A DNA stretch of 16,426 nucleotides from positions 1 through 16,426 of the forward strand of contig CAJTSV010000086.1 in NCBI GenBank assembly GCA_910579075.1, written 5' to 3'. The position numbers and the translations under genes were made by a program. Shown here piece after piece: positions 14,556-16,426 of the stretch. The stretch comes from an uncultured Eubacterium sp. GTDB taxonomy: Bacteria; Bacillota; Clostridia; Lachnospirales; Lachnospiraceae. Below the pieces are notes generated by a model that ran no database searches, was not told the DNA's origin, and worked only from the letters and a program-made list of their open reading frames with translations. Positions within the stretch are counted from its first letter, which is position 1; every line of letters begins with the position of its first letter.

Positions 14556-15325
14556 CAGATATCCACCTCCCTGGCATCAAATACCGGCCCTTCGGTACAG
14601 ATGCGCTTATTTCTCACGCGGGTATGCCCGTCCTTGTGCTTCGATTTGCAGACACATCCAAGACATGCCCCCACGCCGCAGGCCATCCGTTCTTCCAGGG
14701 AAATATAGCATTCCATATCCTGTTCCTGTGCATATTCCTTGAGGGCTTTTAACATCGGCATCGGGCCGCAGGCATACAGGACCTGCGCCTTCAGCCGCTT
14801 TTGCCGGATGACATCCAGCACATTGCCGCGGATGCCCGCGGAGCCGTCTTCGGTCGCGATATGGACAGGGCCGTACAGTTCAAACTGCTCGCTTAAAAAT
14901 GCCTGCCGGTTCTGATAGCCTAAAATAATGTCTTTTTCACAAGCCAGATCCTTTGCAAGCTGCAGGATAGGCGGTATGCCGATTCCGCCACCAATCAGCA
15001 GTGCTTTCTCCGGCTTATCCGGAAAACCGTTTCCAAGCGGGCCTATGACATATAACGGCATTCCGGTACGCATATAGGAAAATTCATCCGTGCCTTTTCC
15101 CGCAATGCGGTATACAATACGGACTGCCTGGTCTTCCTTATCAATTTCACAGATACTGATAGGCCTTGGCAGAAGCCTGCTGCCATCCCTGCAATATACC
15201 CCGATAAACTGGCCAGCCTGCGCTTCCTGCGCAATTTTATCCGTATGCAGCCACATGCTGTAAATATCCGGTGCGATTTCTTCCTGGCGGATAATGACTG
15301 CTTCTTCCTTAAACTTTTTGGCCAT
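14555..15325 (-). CDS. pyrK: Dihydroorotate dehydrogenase B, electron-transfer subunit
   Basis: A 256-aa FAD and [2Fe-2S] protein that carries electrons from PyrD to NAD. The FAD-binding motif RPIS lies at 54-57, the glycine-rich NAD-site stretch LLIGGGIGIPP at 109-119 and the CGPMPML region at 186-192. The iron-sulphur ligands are C216, C221, C224 and C243, with C226 an extra cysteine. The start at 15325 follows GGAGGGAG and AGGA. A longer frame to 15406 lacks a ribosome binding site and adds 27 residues absent from the family, so it was not used. A 137-base gap separates it from pyrF; it holds an 8-bp inverted repeat pair (15351-15358 and 15424-15431) but no sure promoter. Confidence 0.95.
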   Translation of the reverse strand: MAKKFKEEAVIIRQEEIAPDIYSMWLHTDKIAQEAQAGQFIGVYCRDGSRLLPRPISICEIDKEDQAVRIVYRIAGKGTDEFSYMRTGMPLYVIGPLGNGFPDKPEKALLIGGGIGIPPILQLAKDLACEKDIILGYQNRQAFLSEQFELYGPVHIATEDGSAGIRGNVLDVIRQKRLKAQVLYACGPMPMLKALKEYAQEQDMECYISLEERMACGVGACLGCVCKSKHKDGHTRVRNKRICTEGPVFDAREVDI

Positions 15326-15462
15326 ATTCCTGTACTCCCTCCTTTTTTCCTGCCTGCCACAGTGCTTTCCTTCCTCAGACAGCGCTGTTTTTTGATTCTC
15401 ATACATATATGTGATATCAATCCGGCAGGCAATGCCCTCTTGTGCATCCCCTGCTGGATTTG

Positions 15463-16398
15463 TCAGGCTTGTGCTTTTGCAAGCGCCTCCTGAATATCCG
15501 CAATCATATCCAGTACTGCCTGCCTGGATGCATCCGCATAGTTTTCCGGTGAGAACTGCGCGTACTGCTCCTGCTTATAGGCTGCGATAATGCCGCGCGA
15601 TGAATTGACGATTGCGCCAAGCCCATCCTGATTAAAATAGTGCACCAAATCAGCGCCTTTACCGCCCTGCGCGCCATACCCCGGCACGAGGATATACGTC
15701 TTTGGCATCAGCCTGCGCATGATTTTGCCAGCCTGCGGATAAGTCGCTCCTACTACGGCACCGACATAGCTGTAAGAGCTGCCCATATGCTGTGCGCCCC
15801 ATTCTGCCACCTTTTCACCCACATGTTCATACAGCGGCCTGCCGCCGTCCACAAGCCTGTCCTGAAATTCCCCGCTCGAAGGATTCGATGTTTTTACGAG
15901 CACAAACAGTCCTTTTTTTTCTTCCTTACAGACATCCAGAAACGGCTGGATGCCGTCCGAGCCAAGATACGGGTTCACCGTTGCAAAATCCTCAGAAAAG
16001 GCACTCAGGCGGCTGCTTCCGACAGCTGCTTTTCCAAGATGCCCCGTGGCATAGGCAGCCGAGGTCGAGCCGATATCGCCGCGCTTGACATCCCCGATAA
16101 CGACCAGGTCTTTTTCATGGCAGTAATCCACTGTTTTCTGAAACGCTTCCATTCCCGGCACGCCGAACTGCTCGTACATCGCAATCTGCGGCTTGACTGC
16201 CGGAATCAGGTCGTGTATGCAGTCAATAATGCCTTTGTTAAACTGCCAGATGGCATCTGCCGCGCCCTGCAGCGTTTCCCCGAATTCCCTGTAAGATTTT
16301 AGCAGGATATGCTGCGGCACATAAGAAAGCATCGGGTCTAATCCTGCTACAACCGGAGCGTTTGTTTTTTTAATTTTGTCGATTAATTTATCTATCAT
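15463..16398 (-). CDS. pyrF: Orotidine 5'-phosphate decarboxylase (long, class 2 type)
   Basis: A 311-aa enzyme that decarboxylates OMP to UMP, the last step of UMP synthesis. The active-site motif VVIGDVKRGDIGST (99-112) gives D103, K105 and D108, and the N-terminal VVAGLDPML (16-24) is the substrate-binding strand. The length of about 310 residues marks the longer class 2 enzymes rather than the 230-residue B. subtilis type. GAAGGG lies about nine bases before the ATG at 16398. The sequence before it (TATATATTATAG on the minus strand) could hold a -10 box, but the window ends 28 bases upstream. The gene is first of three pyr genes in the same direction. Confidence 0.96.
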   Translation of the reverse strand: MIDKLIDKIKKTNAPVVAGLDPMLSYVPQHILLKSYREFGETLQGAADAIWQFNKGIIDCIHDLIPAVKPQIAMYEQFGVPGMEAFQKTVDYCHEKDLVVIGDVKRGDIGSTSAAYATGHLGKAAVGSSRLSAFSEDFATVNPYLGSDGIQPFLDVCKEEKKGLFVLVKTSNPSSGEFQDRLVDGGRPLYEHVGEKVAEWGAQHMGSSYSYVGAVVGATYPQAGKIMRRLMPKTYILVPGYGAQGGKGADLVHYFNQDGLGAIVNSSRGIIAAYKQEQYAQFSPENYADASRQAVLDMIADIQEALAKAQA

Positions 16399-16426
16399 GC
16401 AATTTTTCCCTTCTATAATATATATC

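Noticed and set aside
15359..15393. Plus-strand hairpin with a run of six T (ACAGTGCT / AGCGCTGT)
   Set aside because: It would act as a terminator only for plus-strand transcription, and no plus-strand gene or promoter is seen there. On the coding strand the T-run becomes A's in front of the stem.
15326..15406. N-terminal extension of PyrK by 27 residues
   Set aside because: No ribosome binding site precedes the upstream ATG, the added residues are not part of the family, and good sites precede the ATG at 15325.

Overview
The window reads as a chromosome segment of a low-to-mid GC Gram-positive anaerobe, most likely a member of the Clostridia close to Lachnospiraceae. This is inferred from three things: strong GGAGG-type ribosome binding sites before nearly every gene, a pyrF-pyrK-pyrD order with the NAD-linked class 1B dihydroorotate dehydrogenase, and the BlaI/M56 and ABC/two-component gene types. 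Eleven of the twelve protein genes lie on the minus strand. No rRNA, tRNA, CRISPR array or complete insertion sequence was seen.

Layout, read along the minus strand from the right edge. (1) 16398-13650: pyrF, pyrK and pyrD, three pyrimidine biosynthesis genes. (2) 13649-13345: a 305-base gap holding a 157-bp transposase-less inverted-repeat element (MITE-like, TTA on both sides), a weak terminator-like hairpin and a strong 27-bp dyad. (3) 13344-8753: a tightly packed moxR-type ATPase, DUF58 protein and membrane transglutaminase-like protein. (4) 8696-6083: a BlaI/MecI-type repressor with its own promoter and candidate operator, an M56 (BlaR1-like) membrane metalloprotease without a penicillin-binding sensor domain, and an unrecognised acidic coiled-coil protein carrying a 12-bp tandem repeat. 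(5) 6028-4077: an OmpR-type response regulator and its histidine kinase. The junction before the regulator holds three segments that can form two mutually exclusive hairpins, one of which buries the start codon and loops out the Shine-Dalgarno. (6) 3520-4074, plus strand: a Uma2-family (DUF820) putative nuclease, convergent with the kinase gene. (7) 3339-237: an ABC exporter ATPase and an FtsX-type permease. (8) 223-1: three 63-67 bp tandem repeats and an intrinsic terminator at the left edge.

How the parts may work together. The kinase/regulator pair and the ABC transporter look like a cell-envelope stress or antimicrobial-peptide response module. A set of ATTTAAG-type direct repeats phased at about one helical turn lies next to the transporter promoter and is a candidate binding site for the regulator. 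The BlaI/M56 pair is a second, proteolytic sensing switch. The moxR/DUF58/transglutaminase set is a common envelope-associated cluster of uncertain function. No single system can be named as new from sequence alone. The most unusual signals are the competing hairpins at the response-regulator start, the MITE-like element between pyrD and moxR, and the sensorless M56 module with its acidic coiled-coil neighbour.
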